Assembly: GCA_022577435.1 (NCBI GenBank)
Contig: JAKOON010000006.1
Location: 16,274,001 to 16,338,000 of the forward strand
Source: Embiotoca jacksoni
Lineage: Eukaryota; Chordata; Actinopteri; Embiotocidae
Length of the DNA stretch: 64,000 bases
Direction: 5' to 3'
Shown: piece by piece, positions 24,104 to 35,300 of the stretch
Layout of the letters: each line of letters opens with the position of its first letter
How positions within the stretch are numbered: the stretch's first letter is position 1
Position numbers and translations under genes: made by a program
Notes under the pieces: generated by a model
What the model was told of the DNA's origin: nothing
Database searches by the model: none
Seen by the model: the letters and a program-made list of their open reading frames with translations, nothing else

Positions 24104-24370
24104 AGTGGGAGAGGAAGTCGGCCACAGTCATCTGCGCCCCCGGCCTATGGACCACTTTGAAGTTAAAAGGCCGTGAAGCCAGATACCACCGAGTGATCCG
24201 GGCGTTGGTATACCACCAGATGCCAAGGCACTCCTTTTCTTCCGTGCTGTACCTGGCCTCCCTCTCCGACAGCTTCCAGCTGATGTACAGAATGGGGCGG
24301 TCAACCCCCCATGCCTGCTGGGACAAAATGGCTTCCAGCCCTCTGTTCGATGCATCAGTCTGTAGGGTAA
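24104..24370 (-). pseudogene. Gypsy copy A RNase H domain (broken)
   Basis: It shows FTLQTDASNRG (first catalytic Asp, about 24348-24359), YSTEEKECLGIWW (catalytic Glu) and VVHRPGAQMTVADFLSHS at the C-terminus. The segment between the EKEC block and 'NARITRWYLA' is shortened, removing the usual DH region. It lies at the end of pol, directly before the polypurine tract. Confidence 0.85.
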
Positions 24371-24399
24371 AGGGAAGAGAGAAGTTAGGTGTATGAAGG

Positions 24400-25250
24400 A
24401 GTGGCTCCCCACAGAGAGCCTGTTTCACCCTCTCAAACGCCAACTGGTACTGCTCCGTCCACTGGACCGGATCTGAGGCACCTTTCTGGGTCAGGTCGGT
24501 CAAGGGACTGGTCAGATCCACAAAGCTCAGGATGAACCGTCTGTAATAACCCGCCAGCCCCAACCCGCGGGGCAGGCTGAAATAGTAGCAGTCTTGTCCA
24601 CTTAAGGGCGCACCTGGCTGCCGCCCAAGTGGTACCCCAGATGCCGTACCTTCCTCCGTCCAACTGCAAACTTCCCTGGGTTGGCCACCCACTGCACATG
24701 CTCCGCCCAGGTGGTGCTGTGGATGATGACACCATCCAGGGAGGCGGCAGCATACGCAACATGCGGACGCAGCACCCGGTCCATGAAGGCGCTGGAAGGT
24801 GGCCGGGGCACCGAACAACCCACAGGGTAGTGTGGTAAATTGGTACAATCCAAATGGAGTGGAGAAGGACGTTTTTTCAGAGGAATCTGCCAGTAGCCCT
24901 TGGTTAAATCCAGTGTCGTAAAGAAACGCGCAGTGCCCAGTTGGTCCAGGAGTTCGTCGACCTGGGGCACTGGGTACGCATCGTATCGTAACATCTCATT
25001 CACCCTGCGATAGTCCACACAGAACCGTATTAGATCCATCCTTATGAAGAACAATGGGGCTACACGAGGCATTGTTGGACTCTTCTATTACTCCCATCTC
25101 CAGCATAGCAGCCAATTCCCTCTGAACAACTTGTCTTTTGTGTTCAGGTAACCTGGAGGGTCGCGACCGCACCGTCACACCCGGAGGACTCTCAATTTGA
25201 TGCACTATGAGGTTTGTGCGTCCTGGCAGGAGGGAGAACACATTAGCAAA
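24400..25250 (-). pseudogene. Gypsy copy A reverse transcriptase (frameshifted)
   Basis: In order on the minus strand are PGRTNLIVHQIESPPGVTVR and ELAAMLEMGVIEESN (N-terminal lead-in), RFCVDYRRVN (about 25000-25027), FFTTLDLTKGYWQIPL (about 24881-24925), LPCGLFGAPATFQR, the active-site box and the C-terminal LAGYYRRFI...LTSPLTDLTQKG block. The active-site box, usually YLDD in such elements, reads SLDG at 24731-24742, so an essential Asp is lost. Several frameshifts divide the domain among three frames. Confidence 0.88.
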
Positions 25251-25339
25251 CTGCTTTTGCAGCTGGAGAGATGGGCTTCACAAAGGAGCGAGGCAGGATT
25301 GGTGGACTTTGGAACCTCTGGCCCCAGCTCCTCTCTCTC

Positions 25340-25800
25340 AGATACCGCGGACACGAGAGAAACAGACTCCGCCTCTCTCCATGCTTTTAAGAGGTTGAGG
25401 TGGTAGATCTGGGTTAGGGTTAGGGTTATGGTTAGGGTTAGCTCTGACCCTGTCGGAACCCACCGCCTCATAGTCGACATCCCCTACTCGCCATGTGACC
25501 ACAAAGGGCCCTTGCCACTTGGCAAGGAGTTTCGAGCTGGATGAAGGAAGCAATACAAGTACCTTTTCTCCCGGTGTGAATTGCCTCAGCTTGGCCCCTC
25601 TGTTGTACAGCCATTGTTGACGTTCCTGGGCTTTGAGCAAATTCTCGCATGACAGCCGTCCCAGTGTGTGGAGTTTTGCTCGCAGGTCTGGGATGCATTG
25701 AATTTCACTTTTACCGGGGCTCGGACCTTCCTCCCGGTTTTCTTTAAGCAGGTCGAGGATATGACTGTGCTGCATCAGGGCGCACCCACTGACCATCAAT
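25340..25800 (-). pseudogene. Gypsy copy A integrase C-terminal part
   Basis: The minus strand carries ENLLKAQERQQWLYNRGAK, then RQFTPGEKVLVLLPSSSSKL and LAKWQGPFVV, the C-terminal DNA-binding region of Gypsy integrases. It lies upstream of reverse transcriptase. The HHCC finger and catalytic core present in copy C are absent, the junction lying just after the DTLCFA block near 25815. Confidence 0.8.
25411..25440 (+). repeat. Interstitial telomere-type repeat, five GGGTTA-like units
   Basis: GGGTTA units, one with a G-to-T-type variant (GGTTAT), sit inside Gypsy copy A between the integrase C-terminus and reverse transcriptase. On the coding strand they read as CTAACC and give a short Asn/Pro-rich stretch. 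Confidence 0.85.
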
Positions 25801-25889
25801 TCTTATCAGTTGGTCAAAGGCAAAGCATAGAGTATCATCACGAGACTGCATAAGTGGAAAATCCTCCATGGAGTGTAATTCCAGCAGAG

Positions 25890-26356
25890 CCTCCCGTAGA
25901 AACTCCACCTGTTCCCCCTCCCCGTCTGCAGTGTCGGACAACCTCGTGTCACCGCTGAGCACAGCACACTTAAGGCGCCTGTCTGTCGTGAATGCACCCC
26001 CGCACACTGCCCCCTTAACTTCTGAAACCCCGGCCAATCTGTCCCCAAGATTAGGGGGCGGCGGGAGCTAACTGCAACCTTTACTTTATGCTTTTTCCCC
26101 ATGTATCTAATCTCCACTGACACAAAAGGATAATCGTGAACATCCAATGCACACACCTAATTTTCACCCACAACGCCTCCACCAATGCCCGGGGCCGAAC
26201 CAGGCTCTGGTGAATCGTAGACTGCGTACAGCCAGAATCCACCACTGCCTGATGCACATCCCCCTGGATCCTTACCGGAACGTGGTACGTCGCTCCTGGA
26301 CTGGGGGAGGGTGTTGGAGGGCCGGCAACCCGAATCATCTGGCCCACCTCCATCAA
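25890..26356 (-). pseudogene. Gypsy copy A zinc-knuckle remnant and aspartic protease
   Basis: Just upstream, the zinc knuckle is degenerate: RCGQPGQFRREG keeps part of the CCHC spacing but has lost its His and last Cys. The protease follows with VRIQGDVHQAVVDSGCTQS (active-site DSG about 26231-26245) and, in another frame, RRPLILGTDWPGF at its C-terminal side. A frameshift separates the two parts near 26150. Confidence 0.82.
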
Positions 26357-26395
26357 CGGACCCTCCCTCCGGAATTGCCCGGGCTGCCCACACCT

Positions 26396-27226
26396 TCAAC
26401 ACTCCTGCCCTGACGGTTGAGGAGCCCCCTGAAGGTCGGGAAGAGTGCCGGTGTTTGCTGGGGCCTGTGGATGGGGAATTGAAGGAAGGGTGGCAACCGC
26501 AGAGCTTGTAGGGGTCGAGCCAGGAACTGCTGCTGTAACTTCCTCCGAGGGGCGGGAGTCGGTCGGGCTGAAGCCAGCGGGCGACCAGAGGTGGTCCTCT
26601 GCCAGGGTGATGGCGGTCTCCAGCACCGTAGGGTGGTGGCAGCAGACCCGTGCTGACGTTCTGGCCGGCAGCCCCTCCACGAATTGCTCGATGACCACCT
26701 TCTCAATCACGGCCTGCACCCATCCTGCGCTCCCCGGTTGCAGCCACCTGGTTGCTACATCCCTCAGCCACTGTGCATGTGCTAAGGGCCGGTCTCCAGG
26801 CCTCAGCCTGGCCTCACGGAAGCTCCTCCAATAGTCTTCTGGGGACAGGCCTAGCCGGTCCATGATGGCTTTCTTTACCTCCGTGTAAGCATGTCTGGCC
26901 GCCGGGGGCAGCCCCAGGGCCACTGTCTGTGTCTCCCCAGCAAGGAGAGGCAAGAGCCGCACCACCCACTCTGCTGCAGGCCAGCCACATGCCCCCACCA
27001 TTGCTTCATACATTTCTAAAAATGACTGTACATCATCCGCTGGAGTCATTTTGTGCAGGACCACCCCGCCAATGAAGAGGGGGCCGTGGCTGCAGCTCCA
27101 CTGGCACCGGCCCCCGAGCTGTTCCAGTGCGCGGGCCTGCCTCTCAGCCTGGGCCTAAAGCGCTAGGAGCTGCCTATTGGCCTCTGCTTGGTCGCGCTGC
27201 ATGACGATGATCGGTTGTGCCGGCAT
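26396..27226 (-). pseudogene. Gypsy copy A gag with SCAN-like region
   Basis: The probable start is the ATG at 27226, 14 bp after the primer binding site; a TAG near 27157 interrupts the leader part. The main frame (27064-26396, 222 codons) starts HKMTPADDVQSFLEMYEA. Its residues 75-158 (about 26842-26590) resemble the SCAN dimerisation domain: RSFREARLRPGDRPLAHAQ, LRDVATRWLQP, VIEKVVIEQFVEGLP and TVLETAITLAEDH. The vertebrate SCAN domain is thought to derive from the gag of Gmr1-like elements, and this protein fits that. A Pro-rich tail follows. Confidence 0.85.
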
Positions 27227-27239
27227 CTCTGCTCCCGTT

Positions 27240-27256
27240 CCCCACGTTGGGTGCCA
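27240..27256 (-). promoter_or_regulatory. Primer binding site of Gypsy copy A
   Basis: On the minus strand TGGCACCCAACGTGGGG starts one base after the LTR end. The TGG start is complementary to a tRNA CCA tail. Copy B has the same site with two differences. I cannot say which tRNA it matches. Confidence 0.75.
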
Positions 27257-27257
27257 G

Positions 27258-27585
27258 TGTAACAGGCGTACGTTACTGCGGTGGGTTCCCATTGGCACAA
27301 ATCACCCTTGAGCACCGGTCTAGTTCAATCAGCTTTTATTTGCACACTACTCCACACAGCCACCATGTATGTGCCTCCGAGCACACAAGTCACGTCCGTG
27401 TCCGTCTCGTCCGTCTGTGCCTCCACACACACCTTCCTCCTGGTGTCTCGTTTTTATGGGGAGAGGGAGACAATCAGCAATCAGGCTCAGCTGGTCTAAT
27501 TAAGCCTCTTCCTGGCACCGTTCCCTGAACCACTCCCCCACTCTGTCCCCCCTGCAGCCGAGCCAAACCCCACCCCACTACCACA
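27258..27585 (-). repeat. 5' LTR of Gypsy copy A, 328 bp
   Basis: On the minus strand it starts TGTGGTAGTGG and ends CGCCTGTTACA (TG...CA). It contains 'aataaaagctgattgaac', a polyadenylation signal region, about 90 bp before its end, and an upstream 'ataaaa' box. It shares blocks with the copy B LTR (for example 'ggaacggtgccaggag'). Confidence 0.85.
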
Positions 27586-30500
27586 CTGTTGTATGCAGGC
27601 AACAATGTAATTATTGAGCTTTATCTATTTGTGAATAAAATTCCTAAACAATAGATAGCTAATGTTCTTTTAATTTACTACTTCGAAGTGTCATTTTATA
27701 TTGAAGAAAGGGATCTAGAGAAAAGCAAAGAGACAAGATCTATTAAAAGCCTCTCCTAACAAAGACATATTGTAGCCTGGTAATACCAGACCCAAATTCA
27801 CTTCATGAATAGACAGGCTGTGGTCACGCTTCATTGAGGATTGTTTCCGGTCGTTGCCCCCGGGCGTGGACCTCGTGTAAATTTTGAAACCATTGGAGTA
27901 GCTTTTAATCAATCAACATGTACAGCTAAGCCAAAAATGATTCATACCCGTGTCGAACTTCCTTGTCTATTTTATTTGACGAATAGGTTTCTATAGGTGT
28001 TTTTTTTTTTATTCTGTATTGAAGTAAAGGAGATGATAATGATGGGAAGGTCACAGTTCCTCTTTTTTTTTGTAATTTAGTAATTACCAGGATTGTTAAA
28101 ATTATTGCTTCACTTACTTTGCAAAAGCAGTCTTAATTATTTGTGCATATAAACATCAGCAACACTGATAATCACTAGAGCACATTTTTATTTGTTTATT
28201 AGTTGTTTTTGTAATATTATTTGGGCTAACTATGTGGATAATTGTGTTTTCCTGCTTGAACAAACTTCATTATCTCTTTGGAAGTAGAAAACTGCAATTA
28301 TGGATTGGGAACATGAACTCTGATTATAAGCTCTACAAAGTAATTTTAGAAATTGACTAATGAATGACATAGCTGACTGCTGCTCGCTGCTCGCTCTACT
28401 TCAGCAGAAGTTGTACTGTTCCTGCCAATCACACACACACACACTGGATGGAATATCTAAGACCTCAGCCCATGGAATCTACTGCTCTTGGCCCACATTG
28501 CATACATGGTGATTCGGCTGCTTCTTGCTCATGAGCCAACACTTCAGATTATGTATTCCAGCAAGATGTTACTTACTTTATCATGCATCCTGCATACACT
28601 TTCATGTGCAGAAGCGATGGCATATCAATTTCCAGGGTGCACATTATATTACCATCTCGTCTTCAAACACCAATCACATATGCTGGCATAGTTTCTATAT
28701 CCAATTTACAGTACATTTAAATTTCATTGTATGAGTTTGGTTCTTTATGTAATTTTCTGAAACCCAGGTCCTAGACGTTAATGTTTTGCACATAATATCT
28801 TTCAAAAGATGAAAATGAATGTGTTCACAGTATTCGTGGATAGTGCTGGGATGTATTTAAGTGCAGCTCTCTGCACACCGTTACAAATAAAGCAATATCT
28901 CTAATGTATAAACAGACATAATGAATCATCAGGTATAATGATGAAACATCTGGTACACTTTCACTGCTTACCCTGCTCGCCATCGTGTGCTGTCCATCCC
29001 TCACACACACACACACACTGATACATAATGGCAATCATTACATAATGTGTTAGGTAAGAAGCATCGCTGAGCTTTTTTTTTTTCTTTTTTTTTTCCATTA
29101 TGTCACTGCCAATTTAAGCAAATTAGGCAGACATTGTTATCCTAATTTAACTCATTAAAATGAACAGCTCCTTTGTACACAAAACATCGCATCTGAAGTT
29201 TGCCTCACAAATAACAGTCTTGACTAATGTGCAAAGTCTAACTGTGAAGCTGTGCCAGATGCGTTGAGCTAAGCGGAGCTCCCATTCATTTTCTATGAGG
29301 AACGGTGAATTACTCAAACAGAGCATGATGGGATTTCCAATGATTCAGCTGGTTGGGGCAGGATGAAAACTTAAATTCAATGAACTGTGTACAGCAACCA
29401 CTTTCACCAAACATCTGAAATTTATTTTAATCCCTCACCAAAGAATAATGGTTGTGACCAATGAATAAATCTAAATGATCATTAAAATATACTTCAGTAG
29501 TGCAATTATGCTGTTTAGCTCTATCTTCTTTGTAAGTTCATGAATGCTTTGTGTGAATTTGCATCATCAGTTTCAGTCTCACACTTCACAGACATGGAGT
29601 TTTGAGATATTCTTGAGCTTGCTGGTATTTGCTGTAGGCAGAACGCTGGTAGAACAATGTAATGCATCGCACTAATTAAGGATAAAACCTCACTAGTTTG
29701 GATTGTATGTTGAAATAAGTCTTTAGCACGGACTGTTCCTTTCTGTGGGTACACTGTCATGTATTTATTGTTGTAGTTTAGTGCTTGTTTTGTCTTTTTG
29801 CTCAGTCATAAATGTACTGGCATGATTTTCCAGTTGTCTGTCGTTAGAAAACTCAGAACCAGACGTTTATCATATAATCTAAAACTGATAAGCAATCACA
29901 TCTAAAAACCCATTAAAGTGTCACCTAAATAAAAAAATTAATCAGGTGCGAAAATGGTCCTACAGATTTGGCTGTCAACAAGAATCAATTATTCAATAAC
30001 TTTGAAGCCTTAAATATCTGTGTGCTCCATGTGTATCTGACTTGTCCATGTGAAAGATCAAAGTATGCTGACAGGTGGTCATTATATCAATGATATGTTT
30101 TTGTCAGCGCCCATTCCATGTTGTTTGAAGTGAGTAGTTAATCTAAAGCATGTGAGCTTTTGGGCCCAACCTACTAAATCCCACCTGTCTAAACATGATG
30201 TCATGCGCCTATGCTCTGGTGTTGAATCCACACGCACTCAACCTTTTTCCCAAATGGATTCCTACCTCATTAACCCTTCGCTATGGAGGGTTACTCTGTA
30301 TGAAGTCAGGATAGAGGTTGTGAAAGGCATCAGAGCAGATGAACTTCAAGAAACACTTTTCACTCAACCTCTTTACAATGAGCAAGGAACATTTGTCACC
30401 ATAGATACTGGGGGACACCTTGCACTGACAGAACACTGACTTATTCACCTGTTAACTTACGCAAAACTGTTTAATTGCAAATAAATACAAGTGGATCTGA

Positions 30501-30639
30501 AAGTTTAGAGACGGCTCCTGCTGCGCGTGAACGGTGCTCAGCACCGTGACACCTGTGTTACACGTGACCACTGATCCTGGCACATTTATGGTTTCAGCAT
30601 GCACTTGAAAGTTAAACAGAAAGTGCACACAATTTATTT
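27586..30639. other. No gene seen; one short repeat at 27770-27905
   Basis: AT-rich DNA with short AC runs (28431-28443, 29003-29018) and T-runs (28002-28011, 29072-29094). The stretch 27770-27905 ('gtagcctggtaataccagacc' through 'ttttgaaaccattgga') looks like a fish interspersed repeat fragment. Otherwise nothing recognisable. Confidence 0.55.
27770..27905 (+). repeat. Fish interspersed repeat fragment
   Basis: The blocks 'tagcctggtaataccagacc' and 'cgttgcccccgggcgtggacc...attttgaaaccattgga' resemble a dispersed fish repeat that I recall but cannot classify. Confidence 0.4.
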
Positions 30640-30960
30640 ATTTTTTCTGGGGAACAGAAAAAAGTATCAGAGAGCCAAATCCAGTGAGTCGAAGTGGTCA
30701 GGAGCAACGATTGTGTTGTTGAAGGTGCCTTTTAAAGTCGCTGTGCGTGGGCACATGTTGGAGATGTGTCTTCATGTCAAAGTTTAGATCGTTTGCAGCA
30801 AATTTTTCCCCCAGACACTTCAGAACGTTACAGTTGAACTCTGTGTTGACAGTCTGACCTTGTGGGGCAAATTCACAGAGCACAACCCAGCGAATAATAC
30901 AATTTATCAATAAAAACCCACCTGGTTGCGCTCCCAACCAAACATGCCTTCAGTCTTGGA
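30640..30960 (-). pseudogene. Mariner-type transposase fragment
   Basis: The minus strand reads VVLCEFAPQGQTVNTEFNCN and VLKCLGEKF, matching the central region of mariner transposases (usual form '...HREFVPTGQTVN...VL.RL...'). Further on, THLQHVPTHSDFK corresponds to the block with the second catalytic Asp, but the HDNAP core is damaged and the Asp is gone. After a frameshift, ALxYFFLFPRKNK corresponds to the 'SPDLAPCDFFLFPKLK' block with the third Asp, also altered (x is a stop). Terminal repeats were not found. It is a dead relic. Confidence 0.78.
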
Positions 30961-31180
30961 CTGTGACAAAACATAACTCTTGTTCAGTGCAGTGCAGTTG
31001 GGTTTTTTCTACTTAAGCATTTCTAAATTGGACATGACCACCAGCTTTTGGTGGTTAATCCCAACAAAATGGTTCCGCATTTTTATATATCGTGTATATT
31101 GAGTCACTTTAATAACTTAATGACTAACATACACTATAACGATACATTTTAGCATTTACCAACATTGGGCAGCAGTCCTG

Positions 31181-31250
31181 TATTACGCGAAAGCATTTAT
31201 TACACCATTCAGTCCACTAGAGGATACCGTGTCAGAGTCACATTTGGCCT
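31181..31250 (+). repeat. Left inverted repeat (70 bp)
   Basis: It pairs with 32323-32392 in inverted orientation with 10 mismatches and no gaps. Confidence 0.85.
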
Positions 31251-31458
31251 CATCTACGTGTGAAAAGTACTTGACGGTCTGTTCACAAAGTGCCAAAATC
31301 TGCAAAAAGATGGGGTTATGGTTGGTTGGATGAAACAAACACTGTTTAAGTCTGTGACAAAGCAAAAGTCAATGTAGATTTAATTTACTTACTTCACTTA
31401 TTTAATTTTACTTATAAGGTAATGTATTTAACATATGTAACATATATTAATTCGATAC

Positions 31459-32220
31459 AATTTTCAATTCTATGTTATTCATATAGTGCCAAATCACATA
31501 ACAGATTATTTCAAGGCACTTAACACGGTATAGGTCTTACAAAAGAACTTTACAACATTATACAGAGGAAGTCAACAATACAACAATTCCCACGCAAGCT
31601 AGGAGAAAACTCCCCTTTAAGGGAGAAAAACCTCCAATACAGGGAAGGAAAAACTCCTTTTTAACAGGAAGAAACCTCCGATAGAACCATGGTCAGAGGT
31701 GGGCGGCCATCTGCCTCGACCGGTTGGGGTGAAGGGAGAGCAGAGAGAAAAGGACAGCATAGAGATCCAAAACATGAACTGTTGGTGGGGCCGACAATCA
31801 CAGAGCAGAGACATGCAGCTCCATGGCTGGAGACATCTGCAAAGGAAGGCATAGAAACTACGTGAGTGAGGGGACTGAATGGAGATGAAACAAACAATAA
31901 GAAAAAACTATGGGAGAGAGAAAGCATGAAGTTAATGAGATGTAATGGTGAGATATGAGTGTATAGAGTGAAAGAGTGAGAGGAAAGAAGCTCAGCGCAT
32001 CACACAAGGTCCCCCAGCAGCCTCGGCCTACAACAGCATAGCTGCAGGATGGTTTAGGGTCACCTGAGCCTGCCCTAACTATAAGCTTTATCAAAAAGGA
32101 AGGTTTTAAGTCTAACCTTAAACTAGAAAAGGTTTCTCAGCCCCTCGAATCCAAACTGGGAGCTAGTTCCACTGGAGAGGAGATTACAAGCTGAAGGCTC
32201 TACCTCCCATTCTACTTACT
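31459..32220 (+). repeat. Teleost interspersed repeat (family X, copy 2)
   Basis: It begins 'atagtgccaaatcacataac...aaggcactta', continues with 'aaggaaaaactcctttttaacaggaagaaacctcc' and 'ctgcctcgaccggttgggg', and ends 'gggagctagttccactggag...tcccattctact'. This is a fuller copy of the family at 3700-4270. No coding frame of known type is present. Confidence 0.7.
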
Positions 32221-32322
32221 AAGCACCTTATCTGACCTATGTGACCCATGCCACGATGTTTTCATATTTCTAATCATGTGATTTTCAGTGCCTAAACCAA
32301 AGTCATACTTTTTACGCCTTTT

Positions 32323-32392
32323 AGGCAAAATATGACACTGACACAGTATCCTCTAGTGAACTGACTGGTGTATTACATGCTCTGGCGTAATA
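32323..32392 (-). repeat. Right inverted repeat (70 bp)
   Basis: Inverted partner of 31181-31250, 86% identical. Confidence 0.85.
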
Positions 32393-35300
32393 GCGGGTTG
32401 AGGGCAGATACCACTGGCTGTCATAAATTTAACATTCAAAGGCTGGAAAAAAAAAAAGTCAACCCTCAGCATTTTAACATAAATGAGTCCATAAAAAAAT
32501 TAAACTGGAGCATCTGTGATTCAATGACAACTGGGCAAAACTCCATCTGCTGAGGAAGATAATCTGATTTGATGAGAAGCTCCAGGGTGGCTACTAAATA
32601 CAATGAGGTGAAAGAGTTTTGTTGAATTACTACATACTTTTTTAACAAGTTGCAACATGGTGTCTTACAAACAACCACCCTTCCATAGCTCCTGCACTTT
32701 CTATAGCTTGTGACTTTACATGACTACAAAAGTTTCCCTCAGAGTTCACCACCTTTGACAGTCATTTGAATCGTCTCCCTCCCTCACACCTCACTGGTGC
32801 CACTGTACCTGCCTGGTTGCTGCAGTCATATGAAGGTATTACTGTGTCTTTATTATGCAAGCAAAAAGAACAGTTTTGAAAGCAAATTTCTCGCACTGCA
32901 TTTAAAAATCAAGTTTGTAAGTAAAAATATATCAACTGAGAATTAAATTATTTGCGTTGCAAAGAAATTTACTCTTACAGTTTTGTTAGTTTTAGTTACA
33001 GAATTAAGAATTTTGTTTATGAAACTAGACTTTTTGGCTGCAAATTGAAAACCTTTTCTTTCAAGTCAAAAACCTATGAGTTGAGTTGGATGTAGTGGGC
33101 GGGACATACGCTGGAGACGGGAGTTTCTATTGGTGGATTGATTCAGACCGACACAGCACGGCTGCAGACACACAACTCGCTGCCTCCGACAGCAGAGGAC
33201 TGTGTTGAGCTACGTTGGAGGTCTGCTAACATTATGTCACTCTTTTCTAGTGAAATGCTTTAAAACGTGACAGTACCACCTTATACATGACAAACCCACT
33301 GCATGGTAGTGCAGGTGGGCGGGATCGAGCCACTGTGTATCGGGACTGGAATGGGTTTAAGCTGCAGTTAGTCGTACACATTTGAACAATGTGCAGTTGC
33401 TCAGTGAAACATCTGGGACCAGTCTCATTATTTACACTCCCTGAGCACCTGTTAGCAGCAGGAACAGCGTGTGCAAAACAAAACGTTTAATATTCATGTG
33501 TCGTGCAGGCTTCAAGGAACGTGACTTATGCAGATGTTGTCGTTTGCGTGGCAGAGACATAGAGTGGAATTGATAATACGCTCATTAGAAAACGGGGTGT
33601 CAGAAATCTCATTAATTTTGTCCATTTTATAATTAGACAGGGGGTTTATTATTAATCAGGCCATTAAGCATGGAAAGACTCAGCCTTGTCCTGTGCCCCT
33701 TCCTACTCCCCACCCCATGGCTCCTGTTCACATGATTGACAATGCTAGGGGTGTGACTGTATGAGAATGAGACCTCAACTGCTCGACCTTGGCATAAGCA
33801 GAATACTAAAAGGACACATTACATGCGTGGCAATCGGAATTCCTTTACAATGACAAATGGGCACTTTATTCACACACAGTAAAGGAAGTTTACTTTGAGG
33901 TTACTGAATGTTTTAAAGCATACAAGCTGTTGTATCAGTCACTGTCACCATCTTTTTTTTAACACTTCTGCACATAAGCCAGCAGCTGTTCACTTCTCTC
34001 TGCCTCCTTAACTCTGTTTCACGTCTTTTACCCAGAAGTCTGCACTGTTAACCAGTCACTCTGCATTATGAATTAATCCTCCTCAGCTGTCTGACCCAGA
34101 ATCTTCCCGCCACTGTGCCAATGTGCACATTGCTTTCTGACCTTTGTCGTTTGTTCTATCAGTGACTGCTATTAGCCCAAATTGACCTTTCAAGTACAGG
34201 GCTGGACAAACCCAGGGTCATTTTTAGAACATCCATCAACTGTAATTGAGCCACGCTCCTTGGTCAGGATAAAGCTGTACTTCCACCCCTAAGCTGCTTG
34301 GTCTTATCAGCACCTCCAAATGAATCCTTATTTTGTATCCTTCAGCTTTGCTTACGCTCCCTCAATCAGTTAGTCAAGCAGTTTTTCTGCAGTGCCTTTT
34401 TATACACTCTTCTCTTTACCGATGCCTAAGCCAACATTCACGCTCGAACTGCTAAATCGATATTTGACTTAAAAAAAAAATCTTCTGTCCTGTGACCTCT
34501 CACCATAAAGTTTCTGCTGCTTTAACAACAGCTTGTCTCAGCCAAAATAATTCCTGTCAACTTGATACAGAGGAGATCAGCACTACTTAACTTGCTGCTT
34601 ATTTTTCTGTAGCTTACAAAGTAACTCCTACAGACAGAATATGAAAGGAAATGTTAATGTGGTAGACAGGTGGTAAACATCGCACAGTACTTTGATTTAT
34701 TTGGCTTTGGGAGGGCGACACACTGATCAGTTTAATAATGTCAGATCATTTTTAAGAGCACGTGCTGTTTTGTTGAGATGTTTTCTGCAAATACAGTGAA
34801 CATTTGATTAAAACGTGTGAAACAAATTGACTATTGAATCTCTATTTGCAATAAAACACATTATTTACCTTTGGCGAAATAGTCAACACCTCACCTTTCT
34901 CAACTGTGTTCATCACATCAGAATGATTTAAAAATATAATGATGCGCTTCTACATCAGGATAATGCAACAATTTGCCTGGGAACATAAAATACAGATGAA
35001 AACCATTTCAGAGTCATAAGAAACTGTAAATATTTTTTCTATCCGTGATCAAGCATGCTTTGAAAAAAAGATTTCCTTACCAATCAGAAGAGAATTTTAT
35101 CTTTCAGAGTTGTTGAAGTGAGACATACATTGTTCACCTGTGTTTAAAGTGTTCTACTTTTGTTTATGTGTGAGGTTTTCAGCATGTATGAAATGACTTA
35201 AAATTACATATTGTGTTCAAGGAGTGAAAGCATCACAGTGTTAGGTGCAGAGGGTCTATACTGAATGTATTGAACTTCATGCTGAGTGTTATTAACAATA

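Larger units (their letters stand above)
24083..27585 (-). mobile_element. Gmr1-like Ty3/Gypsy retrotransposon, copy A (3' LTR missing)
   Basis: Read on the minus strand, the order is LTR (27585-27258), primer binding site, gag with a SCAN-like region, aspartic protease, integrase C-terminus, reverse transcriptase, RNase H and a purine tract. Integrase lies before reverse transcriptase, unlike most Gypsy elements but as in the Gmr1-like group known from fish and other deuterostomes. The integrase zinc finger and catalytic core are deleted near 25815. Stops and frameshifts are frequent and the RT catalytic box is mutated. The element stops at the purine tract and no 3' LTR follows. It is GC-rich against its surroundings. 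Confidence 0.9.
31181..32392. mobile_element. Unclassified element bounded by 70-bp inverted repeats
   Basis: 31181-31250 and the reverse complement of 32323-32392 match at 60 of 70 positions (86%), both starting TATTACGC and containing CACTAGAGGATAC. Weaker similarity continues some 25 bp inward. Such long terminal inverted repeats suggest a non-autonomous DNA transposon. The middle is taken up by a fish repeat (31459-32220) that looks like a later insertion. Target duplications outside the repeats are not clear, so the exact ends are unknown. Confidence 0.6.

Noticed and set aside
24060..24848. Longest plain open frame (262 codons, minus strand) as a possible host gene
   Set aside because: It contains RT-RNase H blocks of Gypsy copy A, with out-of-frame sequence in its first half.
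33097..33323. CpG-type promoter (GGGCGGG at 33097 and 33317, inverted CCAAT at 33129)
   Set aside because: There is no gene downstream, and the surrounding sequence has the quasi-repetitive texture of an old fish repeat.
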